Below are positions 37,674 to 48,809 of a DNA stretch of 64,000 bases, piece by piece. This stretch comes from Serratia symbiotica (GTDB lineage Bacteria; Pseudomonadota; Gammaproteobacteria; Enterobacterales; Enterobacteriaceae), in contig FUHL01000001.1 of assembly GCA_900155695.1 (NCBI GenBank), positions 434,001 to 498,000 of the forward strand, given 5' to 3'. A program made the position numbers and the translations under genes. The stretch's first letter is position 1. Each line of letters begins with the position of its first letter. Below the pieces are notes generated by a model that saw only the letters and a program-made list of their open reading frames with translations, was not told the origin of the DNA and did not search any database.

Positions 37674-38855
37674 TTAATTCGTAACGTTTTTATCTCGATG
37701 TTTCGTAACAAAACCGAGCAATATACACATCAATAGTACTACTACGTATAAGGCAGTAGCTGTAGATAGCGCTGCATGTACACCATATTTAGATACAATA
37801 GGTCCAGTCACTATGAAGGTCAACATAGTACCAATGGTGCCACACGTCAGAATGAAGTTAACTAATTTTGGTGAAGAAATCTTCGTTTGTAGTGAGGCCA
37901 GTGTTATTAGAGTAGTGTAAATTGCACTAGAAAAAAAGCCAAGAGCTCTTATGTAGTCATCTAAATAAGGAGCTTTATTGGTATTAATAAAAAGATACAT
38001 CATTAGAGTGGCTAGAAAAGCCAGTACGGTTACAATCACCTGCAAATCAAAAAATCGCAATATATAGCTAAATACCCACATGCCAATCATATAAAAAATC
38101 CAAAACTCACTTACAAGCTGACCAATCTGATTAATATCCATCCCGAATTTTTTCGTAGTGTATTCTGGTATCCACTGAATAAAACTTAGTTGACCAAGGA
38201 TATAACATAATGCGGCAATTGACAGAAAGAATACCCCAGTACCCCATTTTTCTTTAATAAAAGGTTTCCGCATATCAATATTTTTTTTATTCAATTTTGG
38301 AAAATCAGTTAAGATTGTCAGTACGAAGATGCCTAGGTAAAGCAATCCAATACAAGCATAAATCCAATACCAAGCAATATGTCTACCTAGCAACATAGCA
38401 GCAATAATTGGAAAAAATATACCAGACATACTGAAGAAAGAATCAGTAAAGAGTAATCGAGAGCCGCGCGTATGACCAGTATACATATAGGTGATCAGAA
38501 AAGTACCTATCGACATCGTAATGCCACTAACTATACCCAGGATAAACATACATATGGAGAATAGTAGAATACTTTTACTAACCATCAGCCCACCTACTGC
38601 TATAATCATTAGAATAAACCCAAAAAGTAACTGACGCTTTAACTGGATAATTTCCATTAACCATGCATTGAGAAAGATGGCGATTAGAATGCCGGTATTG
38701 AGGAAAGTAAAAGTATGACTCATGCTAGAAACTGCTAAGTTAAAGTACTCAGCAACATTGCTCATCACCATACCTGTAATGATCACTAACGCACCTGTTA
38801 ATGCGTATGAAAGGCAGCTAATCCATAGGATTCGTATGCGATTACTATAATTCAT
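37674..38855 (-). CDS. tsgA: TsgA, major facilitator superfamily transporter
   Basis: 393 residues, the E. coli TsgA (YhfC) length, and similar along the whole protein: [21 protein letters not shown] at the N-terminus, [59 protein letters not shown] and [18 protein letters not shown]. Twelve hydrophobic segments are visible. The substrate is not established. In E. coli it lies next to nirBDC-cysG; here the nir genes are gone and cysG is 3.7 kb away behind lptM-dapF. An intact frame after so much gene loss argues for a transport role needed in the host. Confidence 0.96.
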   Translation of the reverse strand: MNYSNRIRILWISCLSYALTGALVIITGMVMSNVAEYFNLAVSSMSHTFTFLNTGILIAIFLNAWLMEIIQLKRQLLFGFILMIIAVGGLMVSKSILLFSICMFILGIVSGITMSIGTFLITYMYTGHTRGSRLLFTDSFFSMSGIFFPIIAAMLLGRHIAWYWIYACIGLLYLGIFVLTILTDFPKLNKKNIDMRKPFIKEKWGTGVFFLSIAALCYILGQLSFIQWIPEYTTKKFGMDINQIGQLVSEFWIFYMIGMWVFSYILRFFDLQVIVTVLAFLATLMMYLFINTNKAPYLDDYIRALGFFSSAIYTTLITLASLQTKISSPKLVNFILTCGTIGTMLTFIVTGPIVSKYGVHAALSTATALYVVVLLMCILLGFVTKHRDKNVTN

Positions 38856-40043
38856 TTTATAGACCTAATTATGTATCTCAGATAAAATCCGAGCTAACAG
38901 TTATCGATAATTTATATAGGTATATGTTAAACTCAATCTAGTAAAATTCTTGCTTTCTAAACTTGTTTACATACAAATAAATAATGCTAAGCATTACAGT
39001 TTCCCTATACGTTGACTATCTCTATTATGCATGTTGTATTATTGAATTTATAGACGCGCTTTCAAGATATCTATTATCGCCGTTTAATGATTAAAGTGCT
39101 TTTTCTAAAAAAATAGAATAATTTTTAGAGAATATTAAATATTGCATTAGTGTAAAAATACTGCTTATCATTTTATATTCTCACGTTATAAATAGCAGAT
39201 AATGCCAATTATAACACTATGAAGGAATGCATTAAATATCTCATTTTTGTAATATACGCTTTAGGCATCAAAAATTATGCGTAACAAATAAATTACCATG
39301 CTTCAATCGCTCTGACGAGAAGACCAATAAAATAATGCCATTCTAGCTTAAGCACAAGTCGATGCTTTATCTGCAATATATTGCATTATATAACAATAAG
39401 CTTTTATTTTAATTATTCCAATAATTAGCAATTTGCGCTTTGTATAATTGTCTGTACATCTTATTTTATTATGTATTTATGGTATTGAAGATTACAGCTA
39501 TTTACCGTTATTTTTAATCAAAAATAAAAATACTAAATCATTTACATTATTTACGCTTGATATATATCATAATATATTCTATTTAAAATGTTTAATGTTA
39601 TAAATTTTAATATGAAAGCATATGTAAATTAAATATTATTGAGAATAACGAAGATTAAAATGAACAAAATAGCCTTCTGTTATTGATTTTTGAGTATCAA
39701 TTGCTGGTTTAATGTTAAATATAAAATATATAGTATCGAGATGCTATATATTTTAAAATAAAAGTTTATGTAATGATAAACCGTTAATTTTCAATGTCTC
39801 AACTAGAACATTAAATAAAATTTAAATAGAGGAGATAGATATCTAAAACTTTCTTTGAAAGAATATCTTATAGATTAAAAGCGATCTAGCCATATTTTAT
39901 GATCTTTTATAAGATGCAATAAAACTGAATATGATAACTCACAAATATTGATGCACTGATCGTTAATCATACCAATCAAGCAAAAAACTCATTACTTTGT
40001 CTGATATATGTTATATATTGATATATTAAAGGTATTAACATAC
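38856..40043. other. gene-free stretch between tsgA and lptM
   Basis: About 1.2 kb, AT-rich, no recognised gene. The E. coli neighbour of lptM on this side (cyaY, divergent) is not visible. Confidence 0.65.
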
Positions 40044-40166
40044 ATGATAAAACAACTACGTCGTATGCTGTTAGCTATTCTACTAACCGGGTTATATAGT
40101 TGTGGAATGAAAGGTCCATTATATTATCCTCTGCCTAATCCTATTATCAAAAAAATAACATTTTAA
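40044..40166 (+). CDS. lptM: LptM (YifL), short lipoprotein aiding LptD assembly
   Basis: A 40-codon gene 137 bases before dapF, the place of yifL/lptM in E. coli. It begins with a basic N-terminus (MIKQLRRM), a hydrophobic stretch and a lipobox-like GLYSC, followed at once by GMKGPLYYPLPNP. E. coli LptM has GCGLKGPLYFPP at the same place. The E. coli protein has 67 residues; its polar tail after the conserved part is missing here. Family members interact with LptD, helping its disulfide rearrangement in the outer membrane. The start is the first ATG; a GG-containing stretch lies farther upstream but no strong ribosome-binding site is seen. Confidence 0.85.
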   Translation: MIKQLRRMLLAILLTGLYSCGMKGPLYYPLPNPIIKKITF

Positions 40167-40303
40167 CTAGAAATAGAAAAGCAGTAGGAGCCCAATAAAT
40201 AGGATCTGAGTACTGCTAACTAAAACGCTTGATGATCGATTAATAATACCTTTTCGGTTAGCATATCTCATCACAATAGCATGGATAGACACAGGAGGAC
40301 GAT

Positions 40304-41128
40304 ATGCAGTTTTCAAAAATGCATTCTTTAGGCAATGATTTTATGATAGTCGATGCCATTACTCAAAATGTCTACTTTTCCCCTGAATTAATTCGTCGAT
40401 TATCTAATAGACACTTAGGCATTGGTTTTGATCAATTATTGTTAATAGAGCCACCTTATGATCCTGAATTAGATTTTCACTATCGCATTTTTAATGCCGA
40501 TGGAAGTGAAGTTTTTCAGTGTGGTAATGGCGCGCGCTGCTTTGCGCGCTTTGTGTACTTAAAAGGGCTGACCAATAAGTGCACAATATGCATAAGTATC
40601 CAGAATAGACGCATGGTACTCAACTTAATGAGTAAAAATCAAGTATGTGTAAATATGGGCGAGCCTATTTTTGATCTACAGTCGGTTCCATGCCATGCCA
40701 ATAAAGTAGATGATATCTATCTCATCAGTACTGCAGAACATGCCGTTCTGTGTGGTCTCGTATCGATGGGAAACCCACATTGCATTTTGCAGGTAGATGA
40801 TGTTAATACCGCTAATGTTAGCGTATTGGGGCCAATATTAGAAGGACATGCATGTTTCCCTGCACGAGCGAACATTGGTTTTATGCAAATTGTTAGCAGG
40901 CAACATATAAAACTACGCGTTTATGAACGCGGAAATGGGGAAACACAAGCTTGTGGAAGTGGTGCTTGTGCAGCAGTAGCTATAGGTATACGAAAAAAAT
41001 TATTATCTGAGGAAGTGCGTGTAGACCTCTTAGGTGGAAGTCTGTATATTCGCTGGAAAGGTCCAAATAACCCGATTTTCATGACTGGTTCAGCAACACA
41101 TATATATGATGGATATATTACTTTATAG
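40304..41128 (+). CDS. dapF: diaminopimelate epimerase
   Basis: Converts LL- to meso-diaminopimelate for peptidoglycan and lysine. 274 residues, the E. coli length. Both catalytic cysteines are in place, in [13 protein letters not shown] (about residue 73) and [14 protein letters not shown] (about residue 217). The N-terminus [18 protein letters not shown] is typical. A strong AGGAGG lies about 6 bases before the ATG. Following lptM it continues E. coli order; the next E. coli genes (xerC and others) are absent. Confidence 0.98.
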   Translation: MQFSKMHSLGNDFMIVDAITQNVYFSPELIRRLSNRHLGIGFDQLLLIEPPYDPELDFHYRIFNADGSEVFQCGNGARCFARFVYLKGLTNKCTICISIQNRRMVLNLMSKNQVCVNMGEPIFDLQSVPCHANKVDDIYLISTAEHAVLCGLVSMGNPHCILQVDDVNTANVSVLGPILEGHACFPARANIGFMQIVSRQHIKLRVYERGNGETQACGSGACAAVAIGIRKKLLSEEVRVDLLGGSLYIRWKGPNNPIFMTGSATHIYDGYITL

Positions 41129-42606
41129 AAAACTAAGATATAGCAAAATATTACTCTTTAATATAAATAATTATCTAGCATTAATTTCTTGATTTAAATT
41201 TATATAAATCCATAAAAAGATGCATTCCAAATTTGTTACGTATCACCTTTTTTACAATAGCATTGTATCTGGGGATCGGGCTCGTCTAAATAATAACGTT
41301 TATTCATCATTCGTTGGAAACGATATTATTGAGCAAGTTGAATATCAAATTATTAATATCAATAAATCCAATTTATATTAAATTATTATTATTGTAAAGT
41401 AATTTTAATACCAATTATTTACTACCAATGATCAGATTGTAAAACATAAAAAATAGCTTGTAAAATTGAATGCACGAATGACGCTTGATTAATAAAATTA
41501 TAACTTTTCAGTATTAATAAGTTTCTTATAATCTTTAAATTTATTCTATGTGCCACAGTAAATTATATTAATTCAAGTGCATTTATATTATATATATTTA
41601 AATTTAATAACAGTAAATATAACATTTTTAGAATATTATAGATAAGAACTAAGATATGCTATAACTAAATATTACTAACCTCACATTATATTTAGTTATA
41701 GTTTGATCGGCATTGTTGGACTGGCTCATTAGTCAGAAAACCATAAATACCCTTAACCATAGAAAGCAAAAAAGTTTTGTGTATAAAGTAATAATATAAT
41801 GTAATAAAAAATTATTAACATATATAAAATATATAAATATCGATAAAATACATTCATTACTTAAATATTACACTACATAATTTTATGTATAGTCACTGTC
41901 TGCCTAAAAACTAAAACTAGGTGTATTAATTATAGGTGTCTTCATTGAAGATAGCAGTGATTTTTTCTTTTTTAAAAATTTTTACTTTATAAAAAATAAA
42001 AATACTTTTTGAAAGAAGTAAATATAATAAGAATAGTGAAACTGTATTTTTTGCTAGTGTCATTTCTAACACATAGAAATTATAATTTCTTTATCTTTAA
42101 ATTTACAATCATTAACATGATACAAGAATAACATTTAATACATCATAAATAAAAGATATAGATCTTATTATCTCTTTTTTGCATTTAATTTAACATTTAT
42201 GTTGTTATGCAGTTTGATATATTACAATCTCTTAAATATATAACTTCAAATTGCGTTAAATAAAATAATTGAACATAAATTATTTTAATATTTTACGCTA
42301 TTATACCACGGTTGTATTTTGCCATAAATGATCATTATCCTTACATTTATTTTATACTATTTCATACTTATACTTTTTATGCTCAATTCATATTTAATGG
42401 CTTTTTATAAATTTGATAATCAGTAAAGATAGTGTTAGACTTATTTATTTGAATTTTTATTATTAAATTATCTATTCTAAAATCATGCCAACCTCTTATT
42501 ATTACTTATACCAATATTGCACTAGTCATTCCTTTTCGTCATTTCAGAGGTGCACTCTCAGCCAGTATAGTTAGACAATATTCTCATAAATTGATAAAAG
42601 GCTGTT
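41129..42606. other. gene-free stretch between dapF and cysG
   Basis: About 1.5 kb of AT-rich DNA. An imperfect inverted repeat (41289-41301 with 41318-41330, one mismatch) lies 160 bases after dapF. A promoter for the cys genes must lie near the right end, but I see no convincing site. Confidence 0.6.
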
Positions 42607-44037
42607 GTGGAGTACTTACCTATTTTTGCTGATTTGAAACAAAGACCGGTTCTGGTGATTGGTGGTGGTGCAGTCGCTGCGCGAAAAGTTGAGCTACTTC
42701 ATCGGTCTGGAGCTAATATACGTATAGTCGCGCCATCGCTGATACGCGACCTTAAAAGACAATGGCAACAAGGATCAATTATATGGTTAGGTAGTGCTTT
42801 TAGTCCTTGTCAATTAGATGATGTTTTTCTAGTGATTTCAGCTACAAATGATGCTGTTTTAAATCACAAGGTTTATACCGAAGCAAATAAACGACGGGTA
42901 CTAGTCAACGTCGTAGATGACCAAGCACGTTGTTCTTTTATCTTTCCATCTATTATTGATCGATCACCCTTAGTAGTTGCTGTTTCTTCTAGTGGAAAAG
43001 CACCTGTATTGGCACGTATATTGCGTGAAAAACTAGAGACGTTACTGCCTTCTAGCTTAGGAAAGATGGCAGTAGTAGCTGGGAGTTGGCGTAATCGGGT
43101 TAAACAGTACCTCCCATGTATCAATGAACGCCGTCGTTTCTGGGAGAAAACTTTTAATGGTCATTTCGCGCTACACATAGCTAATGGTAATAGCGCAAAA
43201 GCCGAACAACAGCTTGAAAAAGATTTGCATTGTTTTCTCCAATGTGATGCGAGGAATCAGGGAGAAATAGCTTTAGTTGGAGCGGGTCCTGGGGATGTAG
43301 GGCTTTTAACATTACGTGGTTTACAGCTTATGCAGCAAGCAGATGTTGTATTGTATGACCATCTAGTAAGTAACGAGATTTTAGATTTGATACGTCGCGA
43401 TGCTCAGCGTATCTATGTTGGGAAACGGGCTGGTGCACACTCAGTAACTCAAAAAGAAATCAATAGTCTATTGCTGGCATTAGCACAGCAAGGTAAACGT
43501 GTGGTGCGTCTTAAGGGAGGGGACCCGTTCATTTTTGGTCGTGGTGGAGAAGAGCTACAGATAGCTGCCAAGGCAGGTATTGCATTTCAGGTAGTGCCGG
43601 GTATCACAGCTGCTTCTGGAGCGGCTGCCTACGCTGGAATTCCGTTAACTCATCGTCATTATTCTCAGAGTGTTATTTTTATAACTGGTCATTGCTGCCC
43701 TAGTGCTTATAACTTAGATTGGGTTCATTTAGCTCGATCACGGCAGACACTAGTAATTTATATGGGAGCCATGAAGTCACAAGCCATAAAACAGTGTTTG
43801 ATGGAAAATGGTCGTCTAGCTGAGACGCCCGTAGCAGTGATAAGTCATGCTACGTGCGCCGATCAACAAGTATATATAGGAATCCTACAAGAACTTGAAG
43901 AGTTAGCGAAACAGGCATCTCTACCAGCATTGCTAATTATCGGCGAGATAGTAGAACTACATTATCAACTTGCCTGGTTTGGGCAACAACCACAGGCAGC
44001 AGGGATATTACGACCAGCTGTTATAAATTTTGCTTAA
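42607..44037 (+). CDS. cysG: siroheme synthase (methyltransferase/dehydrogenase/ferrochelatase)
   Basis: Makes siroheme, the cofactor of sulfite reductase, from uroporphyrinogen III. 476 residues against 457 in E. coli. The N-terminal part has the NAD-binding [15 protein letters not shown] and [21 protein letters not shown]. The C-terminal methyltransferase has [32 protein letters not shown] and [20 protein letters not shown]. It starts with GTG, as in E. coli, with AAAGG 6 bases before it. It leads the cysG-cysD-cysN-cysC set with short gaps, probably one operon. About 19 extra residues lie at the C-terminus. Confidence 0.98.
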   Translation: MEYLPIFADLKQRPVLVIGGGAVAARKVELLHRSGANIRIVAPSLIRDLKRQWQQGSIIWLGSAFSPCQLDDVFLVISATNDAVLNHKVYTEANKRRVLVNVVDDQARCSFIFPSIIDRSPLVVAVSSSGKAPVLARILREKLETLLPSSLGKMAVVAGSWRNRVKQYLPCINERRRFWEKTFNGHFALHIANGNSAKAEQQLEKDLHCFLQCDARNQGEIALVGAGPGDVGLLTLRGLQLMQQADVVLYDHLVSNEILDLIRRDAQRIYVGKRAGAHSVTQKEINSLLLALAQQGKRVVRLKGGDPFIFGRGGEELQIAAKAGIAFQVVPGITAASGAAAYAGIPLTHRHYSQSVIFITGHCCPSAYNLDWVHLARSRQTLVIYMGAMKSQAIKQCLMENGRLAETPVAVISHATCADQQVYIGILQELEELAKQASLPALLIIGEIVELHYQLAWFGQQPQAAGILRPAVINFA

Positions 44038-44058
44038 GAAATGTTTTAAGGAATGTTT

Positions 44059-44967
44059 ATGGACAAAAAACGACTTACTCATTTGAGACAGTTAGAGGCA
44101 GAGAGTATCCATATAATCCGTGAAGTCGCTGCTGAATTTAGCAATCCGGTAATGTTGTATTCTATTGGCAAAGATTCTTCGGTTATGTTACACGTGGCAC
44201 GTAAAGCGTTCTTCCCTGGCATTTTGCCGTTCCCTTTACTACATGTAGATACGGGTTGGAAATTTCGTGAAATGTACCATTTTCGGGATAGTCTGTCACA
44301 GAAATATAATTTTGAATTGCTAGTGTATAAAAATCCGAAAGGGCACGAGTTAAAAATTAATCCGTTTTTACATGGCAGTACTAAGTATACTGATATCATG
44401 AAAACTGAAAGCCTAAAACAGGCGCTGAGCCAATATGGATTCGATGCCGCTTTTGGAGGTGCGCGACGCGATGAAGAAAAGTCTCGTGCTAAAGAACGTA
44501 TATATTCCTTTCGTGATCAATACCACCGTTGGGACCCGAAAAACCAACGACCGGAACTTTGGCATAACTATAATGGACAGATTAATAAGGGTGAAAGTAT
44601 TCGCGTCTTTCCGCTATCAAATTGGACTGAGCTGGATATTTGGCAATATATCTTTCTAGAAAAAATAGATATAGTTCCATTATATTTTGCCAAATTAAGA
44701 CCAGTATTAGAGCGAGATGGTATGCTATTGATGGTAGACGATAATCGCATTATTCTACAAACAGGAGAAAGGATTATTGAGAAAATGGTGCGCTTTCGTA
44801 CATTGGGATGCTGGCCTTTAACTAGCGCTGTATATTCAGCAGCACATACACTGCCGGAGATCATCGAAGAGATGTTAATTTCTACTAACAGTGAACGTCA
44901 GGGGCGGATGATCGATTGTGATCAATCCGGATCAATGGAATTGAAAAAGCGTCAAGGATATTTTTGA
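44059..44967 (+). CDS. cysD: sulfate adenylyltransferase subunit 2
   Basis: Forms adenosine phosphosulfate from ATP and sulfate together with the GTPase CysN. 302 residues from the ATG at 44059, the E. coli length. An ATG six bases upstream is also in frame, but AAGGA (44048-44052) touches it directly and has correct spacing only to 44059. Motifs are the PP-loop [47 protein letters not shown] and the C-terminal [12 protein letters not shown]. It lies 21 bases after cysG and 9 before cysN. Confidence 0.98.
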   Translation: MDKKRLTHLRQLEAESIHIIREVAAEFSNPVMLYSIGKDSSVMLHVARKAFFPGILPFPLLHVDTGWKFREMYHFRDSLSQKYNFELLVYKNPKGHELKINPFLHGSTKYTDIMKTESLKQALSQYGFDAAFGGARRDEEKSRAKERIYSFRDQYHRWDPKNQRPELWHNYNGQINKGESIRVFPLSNWTELDIWQYIFLEKIDIVPLYFAKLRPVLERDGMLLMVDDNRIILQTGERIIEKMVRFRTLGCWPLTSAVYSAAHTLPEIIEEMLISTNSERQGRMIDCDQSGSMELKKRQGYF

Positions 44968-44976
44968 GAGGCGCGG

Positions 44977-46395
44977 ATGAAAAACGTAATTGCACAAAAA
45001 ATTATCGATCATGGTGGCATTGAGTCTTATCTGCATGCACAAGAACATAAAAGCCTGCTGCGTTTTCTAACTTGCGGAAGTGTTGATGATGGAAAAAGTA
45101 CACTCATCGGGCGTTTACTGCATGATACTTGTCAGATATATAAAGATCAACTTTCTACGTTATATAGAGATAGCAAGCGTATTGGCACTCAAGGTAAGAA
45201 GCTCGATTTGGCGCTTTTAGTAGATGGATTACAGGCTGAGCGAGAACAAGGTATTACAATTGATGTAGCCTATCGCTATTTTTCAACTGAAAAGCGAAAA
45301 TTTATTGTTGCTGATACTCCAGGACATGAACAGTATACTCGTAATATGGCTACTGGAGCATCTACTTGTGATCTAGCAGTTTTACTAATAGATGCACGAA
45401 AGGGTCTTCTAGATCAAACTCGTAGGCATAGTTTTATTGCAACCCTGTTAGGAATTCAACATCTGCTAGTAGCAGTTAATAAAATGGATTTAGTAGGTTA
45501 TCAAGAATCGGTCTTTCATCACTTCAAAAAAGACTACTTAGCCTTTTCTCAACATTTGCCACAAGATCTGAATATTACGTTTGTTCCTCTATCAGCATTA
45601 GATGGTGATAACGTAGCACGTAACAGTCAGAAGATGCCATGGTATAGTGGACCAACTTTGCTGCATGTTTTAGAGTCTGTAGATATTACTAGTAATCTAG
45701 CCACTCAACCGCTTCGCTTCCCAGTACAGTATGTCAATCGCCCTAATCTCGACTTCCGAGGTTATGCTGGTACGTTATCTTCTGGTGTAGTACGCGTGGG
45801 GCAAAAGGTAAAGATATTACCTTCTGGTATAGAATCTATAGTATCACGTATCGTTACTTTTGATGGAGATTTGCAGGATGCTCTTCCAGGAGAGGCGGTA
45901 ACTATTGTGTTAAAGGATGAAGTTGATGTCAGTCGCGGTGATCTTATGCTTGATGCAAGTGAATCGTTACAGGCAGTACAGAACGTATTGGTAGATGTAG
46001 TCTGGATGGTTGAGCAGAAAATGTTGCCAGGCCAAAGCTATGGAATCAAAGTAGCTGGAAAAAAAAGTCGCGCACGGGTTGTAAGTATTCGTTATCAGGT
46101 AGATATTAACTCACTTACACAATACCAGACCAAGAGCCTTTCATTAAACGGCGTCGGTTTAGTAGAACTAACCTTTGATGAACCACTTGTACTAGATAGC
46201 TACAGAAATAATCATGATACTGGCGGGATGATTATTATCGATCTACTCAGTAATGAGACAGTTGGGGCTGGATTGATACGCGAGACGTTATTTAACGTTA
46301 AGGAAATTACATTTAGCGCATTCGAATTAGAACTGAATACGTTGGTACGCAAACATTTTCCACACTGGGGTACTCGTGATCTGATGAGAGATTAA
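44977..46395 (+). CDS. cysN: sulfate adenylyltransferase subunit 1 (GTPase)
   Basis: EF-Tu-like GTPase that drives sulfate adenylation with CysD. 472 residues against 475 in E. coli. It has the P-loop [17 protein letters not shown], the G2-region [16 protein letters not shown]3 [18 protein letters not shown] and G4 VNKMDL, followed by the two beta-barrel domains. Like most endosymbiont CysN, it is separate from the APS kinase, which is encoded next by cysC. Confidence 0.98.
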   Translation: MKNVIAQKIIDHGGIESYLHAQEHKSLLRFLTCGSVDDGKSTLIGRLLHDTCQIYKDQLSTLYRDSKRIGTQGKKLDLALLVDGLQAEREQGITIDVAYRYFSTEKRKFIVADTPGHEQYTRNMATGASTCDLAVLLIDARKGLLDQTRRHSFIATLLGIQHLLVAVNKMDLVGYQESVFHHFKKDYLAFSQHLPQDLNITFVPLSALDGDNVARNSQKMPWYSGPTLLHVLESVDITSNLATQPLRFPVQYVNRPNLDFRGYAGTLSSGVVRVGQKVKILPSGIESIVSRIVTFDGDLQDALPGEAVTIVLKDEVDVSRGDLMLDASESLQAVQNVLVDVVWMVEQKMLPGQSYGIKVAGKKSRARVVSIRYQVDINSLTQYQTKSLSLNGVGLVELTFDEPLVLDSYRNNHDTGGMIIIDLLSNETVGAGLIRETLFNVKEITFSAFELELNTLVRKHFPHWGTRDLMRD

Positions 46396-46400
46396 TAAAA

Positions 46401-47030
46401 ATGACCAGTATATATCTCAGCCCATATAACATATATGGCAATAATCTTGTTTGGCATCAACATGCCGTAACACGATCCGATCGTGAATCTATAAATGGTC
46501 ATAAGGGAGCCTTACTATGGTTTACAGGACTATCTGGTTCCGGCAAATCTACTGTTGCTGGCGCATTGGAAACGGCGTTACATGCACGGAGAATAAGTAC
46601 CTATCTATTGGACGGTGATAATCTACGTTATGGTTTATCTCGTGATTTAGGATTTTCTGATGATGATCGAATAGAGCATATAAGACGGGTAAGTGAAGTC
46701 AGTAAGATGATGGTTGATGCAGGATTAATAGTACTAACAGCTTGCATTTCACCTTACAGAGATGAACGGCAAAAAATACGTAAAATGTTTGATTTTAAAA
46801 GCTTTATCGAAGTTTTTATTGATACACCACTAGAAATTTGCGAAGCGCGTGATCCAAAGGGATTATATAAAAAATCACGTGCCGGTGAAATAAAAAATTT
46901 TACTGGAATTGATGCGGTTTTCGAAAAACCGCATCATCCTGATATTCATTTAAATGGCCAAGAATTGCTTAATAATTTAATTACGAAACTTTTGTATGCA
47001 CTGCGTGATAAGACTATTATCGAAATATGA
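46401..47030 (+). CDS. cysC: adenylylsulfate kinase
   Basis: Phosphorylates APS to PAPS. 209 residues against 201 in E. coli. It has the P-loop [19 protein letters not shown], the [21 protein letters not shown] motif and [12 protein letters not shown]. It starts 5 bases after cysN. With cysG, cysD and cysN it gives sulfate activation and siroheme; the reductases (cysH, cysI, cysJ) are not in this window. Confidence 0.98.
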   Translation: MTSIYLSPYNIYGNNLVWHQHAVTRSDRESINGHKGALLWFTGLSGSGKSTVAGALETALHARRISTYLLDGDNLRYGLSRDLGFSDDDRIEHIRRVSEVSKMMVDAGLIVLTACISPYRDERQKIRKMFDFKSFIEVFIDTPLEICEARDPKGLYKKSRAGEIKNFTGIDAVFEKPHHPDIHLNGQELLNNLITKLLYALRDKTIIEI

Positions 47031-47292
47031 ATTTCGCACTATATACTATTAACGTGTTAGATTTTATGTTAAGCATCTATCTTCTTATATGTTCCATAAT
47101 ACTGTTGTAGTTAAAACCAGCAATTAAATGTCTTATTTACTTATTTGCAGTTGACAATAGTGGCAAGCCTGGCATTAATTAAGAAAACAGTTGAATCGGT
47201 TATTGTATTATATTTTCCAGGAAATCCTTATTGATCAAGACAGCATTTAAAGAAACATAATGGAATGATCAAGCCATTTTCAGAGGATGGGA

Positions 47293-47613
47293 ATGGGTAA
47301 ACTTACGTTACTTCTGTTTATTTTATTGAGTTGGTTACAGTACTCACTGTGGCTTGGAAAAAACGGCATTCATGATTATATGCGAATCAAAAAAGATGTT
47401 GTTAATCAACAGAATTACAATACTAAATTAAAAGTGCGCAACGATCAGTTATTCGCTGAAATTAATGATTTAAATGAGGGGCAAGTCGCTCTTGAAGAGC
47501 GTGCACGTAATGAACTCGGAATGATCAAACCTGGTGAGATTTTTTATCGTCTTGTACCAGGTGAATATAAACGTTATACGTCTTCTATTTTTACAGAACA
47601 AGTGCAAAAATAA
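47293..47613 (+). CDS. ftsB: cell division protein FtsB
   Basis: Bitopic membrane protein of the FtsQLB divisome complex. 106 residues from the ATG at 47293 (103 in E. coli). An in-frame ATG two codons earlier is closer than 2 bases to AGAGG (47282-47286), which has proper spacing to 47293. One membrane segment near the N-terminus ([18 protein letters not shown]) is followed by [10 protein letters not shown], a coiled coil (residues about 30-70), and [20 protein letters not shown]. It lies 3 bases before ispD, as in E. coli. Confidence 0.97.
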   Translation: MGKLTLLLFILLSWLQYSLWLGKNGIHDYMRIKKDVVNQQNYNTKLKVRNDQLFAEINDLNEGQVALEERARNELGMIKPGEIFYRLVPGEYKRYTSSIFTEQVQK

Positions 47614-47616
47614 AGT

Positions 47617-48330
47617 ATGAATCATTCCGCAACAACTTTGCCATTGGTTACTGCCATTCTCCCTGCTGCAGGTATTGGTAGCCGTATGCAGACGGATTGT
47701 CCGAAACAGTATTTAACCATCGGTCATCAGAGTGTTATTGAACACGCCATTTATTCTTTATTGTGCAATGCCAGAATTCAACATGTCATAGTTGCTATTA
47801 ACCTTGGAGACCAGAGATTCAAGGAATTACCTATTGCTGCAGACCCAAGGATAAGTGTAACAATTGGCGGCCAGGATCGCGCTAAATCTGTTCTTGCTGG
47901 TTTGCAATTACCAGTTAATACGCAATGGGTATTAGTACATGACGCTGTGCGTCCTTGTCTACATACTGATGATCTCGCACGCTTATTAGAAATTACGGAA
48001 TACAGTCAAGTTGGTGGCATTCTTGCCTCGCCAATCAGTGATACAATAAAGCGTTCTCAACCTGGCATAATAAAGATAGCTCATACTATTCAACATAAAA
48101 ATCTATGGCGGGCGCTAACGCCACAGTTATTTCCATGGACGCTGCTAAAGCATTGCTTACAACGTGCATTAGATGCAGGCATGACTATTACTGACGAGGC
48201 ATCAGCGTTAGAGTATTGTGGTTATCATCCATTGCTGGTAATGGGGCGTTCGGATAATATTAAAGTAACTTGGATAGAAGATCTGGCATTGGCTACCTGT
48301 TATTTCACTCAATTAAATAAGTTAGGATGA
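47617..48330 (+). CDS. ispD: 2-C-methyl-D-erythritol 4-phosphate cytidylyltransferase
   Basis: Third step of the MEP isoprenoid pathway. 237 residues against 236 in E. coli. It has the nucleotide-binding [19 protein letters not shown] with the catalytic arginine and lysine, the motif [11 protein letters not shown], and the late [11 protein letters not shown]. It is coupled to ftsB and to ispF. Confidence 0.98.
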   Translation: MNHSATTLPLVTAILPAAGIGSRMQTDCPKQYLTIGHQSVIEHAIYSLLCNARIQHVIVAINLGDQRFKELPIAADPRISVTIGGQDRAKSVLAGLQLPVNTQWVLVHDAVRPCLHTDDLARLLEITEYSQVGGILASPISDTIKRSQPGIIKIAHTIQHKNLWRALTPQLFPWTLLKHCLQRALDAGMTITDEASALEYCGYHPLLVMGRSDNIKVTWIEDLALATCYFTQLNKLG

Positions 48331-48335
48331 TCGGC

Positions 48336-48809
48336 ATGCGTATTGGACATGGTTTTGATGCACATAGATTCGGTGGTAAGGGACCGCTAATTATAGGAGG
48401 CGTTCGTATTGCTCAAACAAAAGGTTTGCTAGCCCATTCAGATGGTGATGTCACCGTACATGCAGTCATTGATGCTTTATTAGGCGCATCTGGATTAGGA
48501 GATATAGGGAAGCTTTTCCCTGATACTGATCATGCATTTAAAGGTATCGATAGCCGAGAACTTTTGCGTAAAACTTTAAAGCATACCAAAATTAAAGGTT
48601 ACAGAATAGGAAACGTAGATATTACGATTATTGCCCAAAAACCAAAAATATCTCTATACATTCCGAAGATGTGCATCTTCTTAGCAGAAGATTTAAAATG
48701 CGATATAGACGCTATTAATATCAAAGCTACTAGTACAGAAAAACTTGGTTTTACTGGGCGTGGAGAAGGCATTGCCTGTATAGCCGTAGCTTTACTTTTT
48801 AAAGAATAG
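48336..48809 (+). CDS. ispF: 2-C-methyl-D-erythritol 2,4-cyclodiphosphate synthase
   Basis: Fifth step of the MEP pathway. 157 residues from the ATG at 48336, which gives the family start [14 protein letters not shown] with the zinc-binding aspartate and histidine. An in-frame ATG at 48327 overlaps the ispD stop, but AGGA (48323-48326) is better spaced to 48336. [14 protein letters not shown] carries the third zinc ligand and [17 protein letters not shown] ends the fold. In E. coli truD, surE and pcm follow; all three are gone. Confidence 0.97.
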   Translation: MRIGHGFDAHRFGGKGPLIIGGVRIAQTKGLLAHSDGDVTVHAVIDALLGASGLGDIGKLFPDTDHAFKGIDSRELLRKTLKHTKIKGYRIGNVDITIIAQKPKISLYIPKMCIFLAEDLKCDIDAINIKATSTEKLGFTGRGEGIACIAVALLFKE

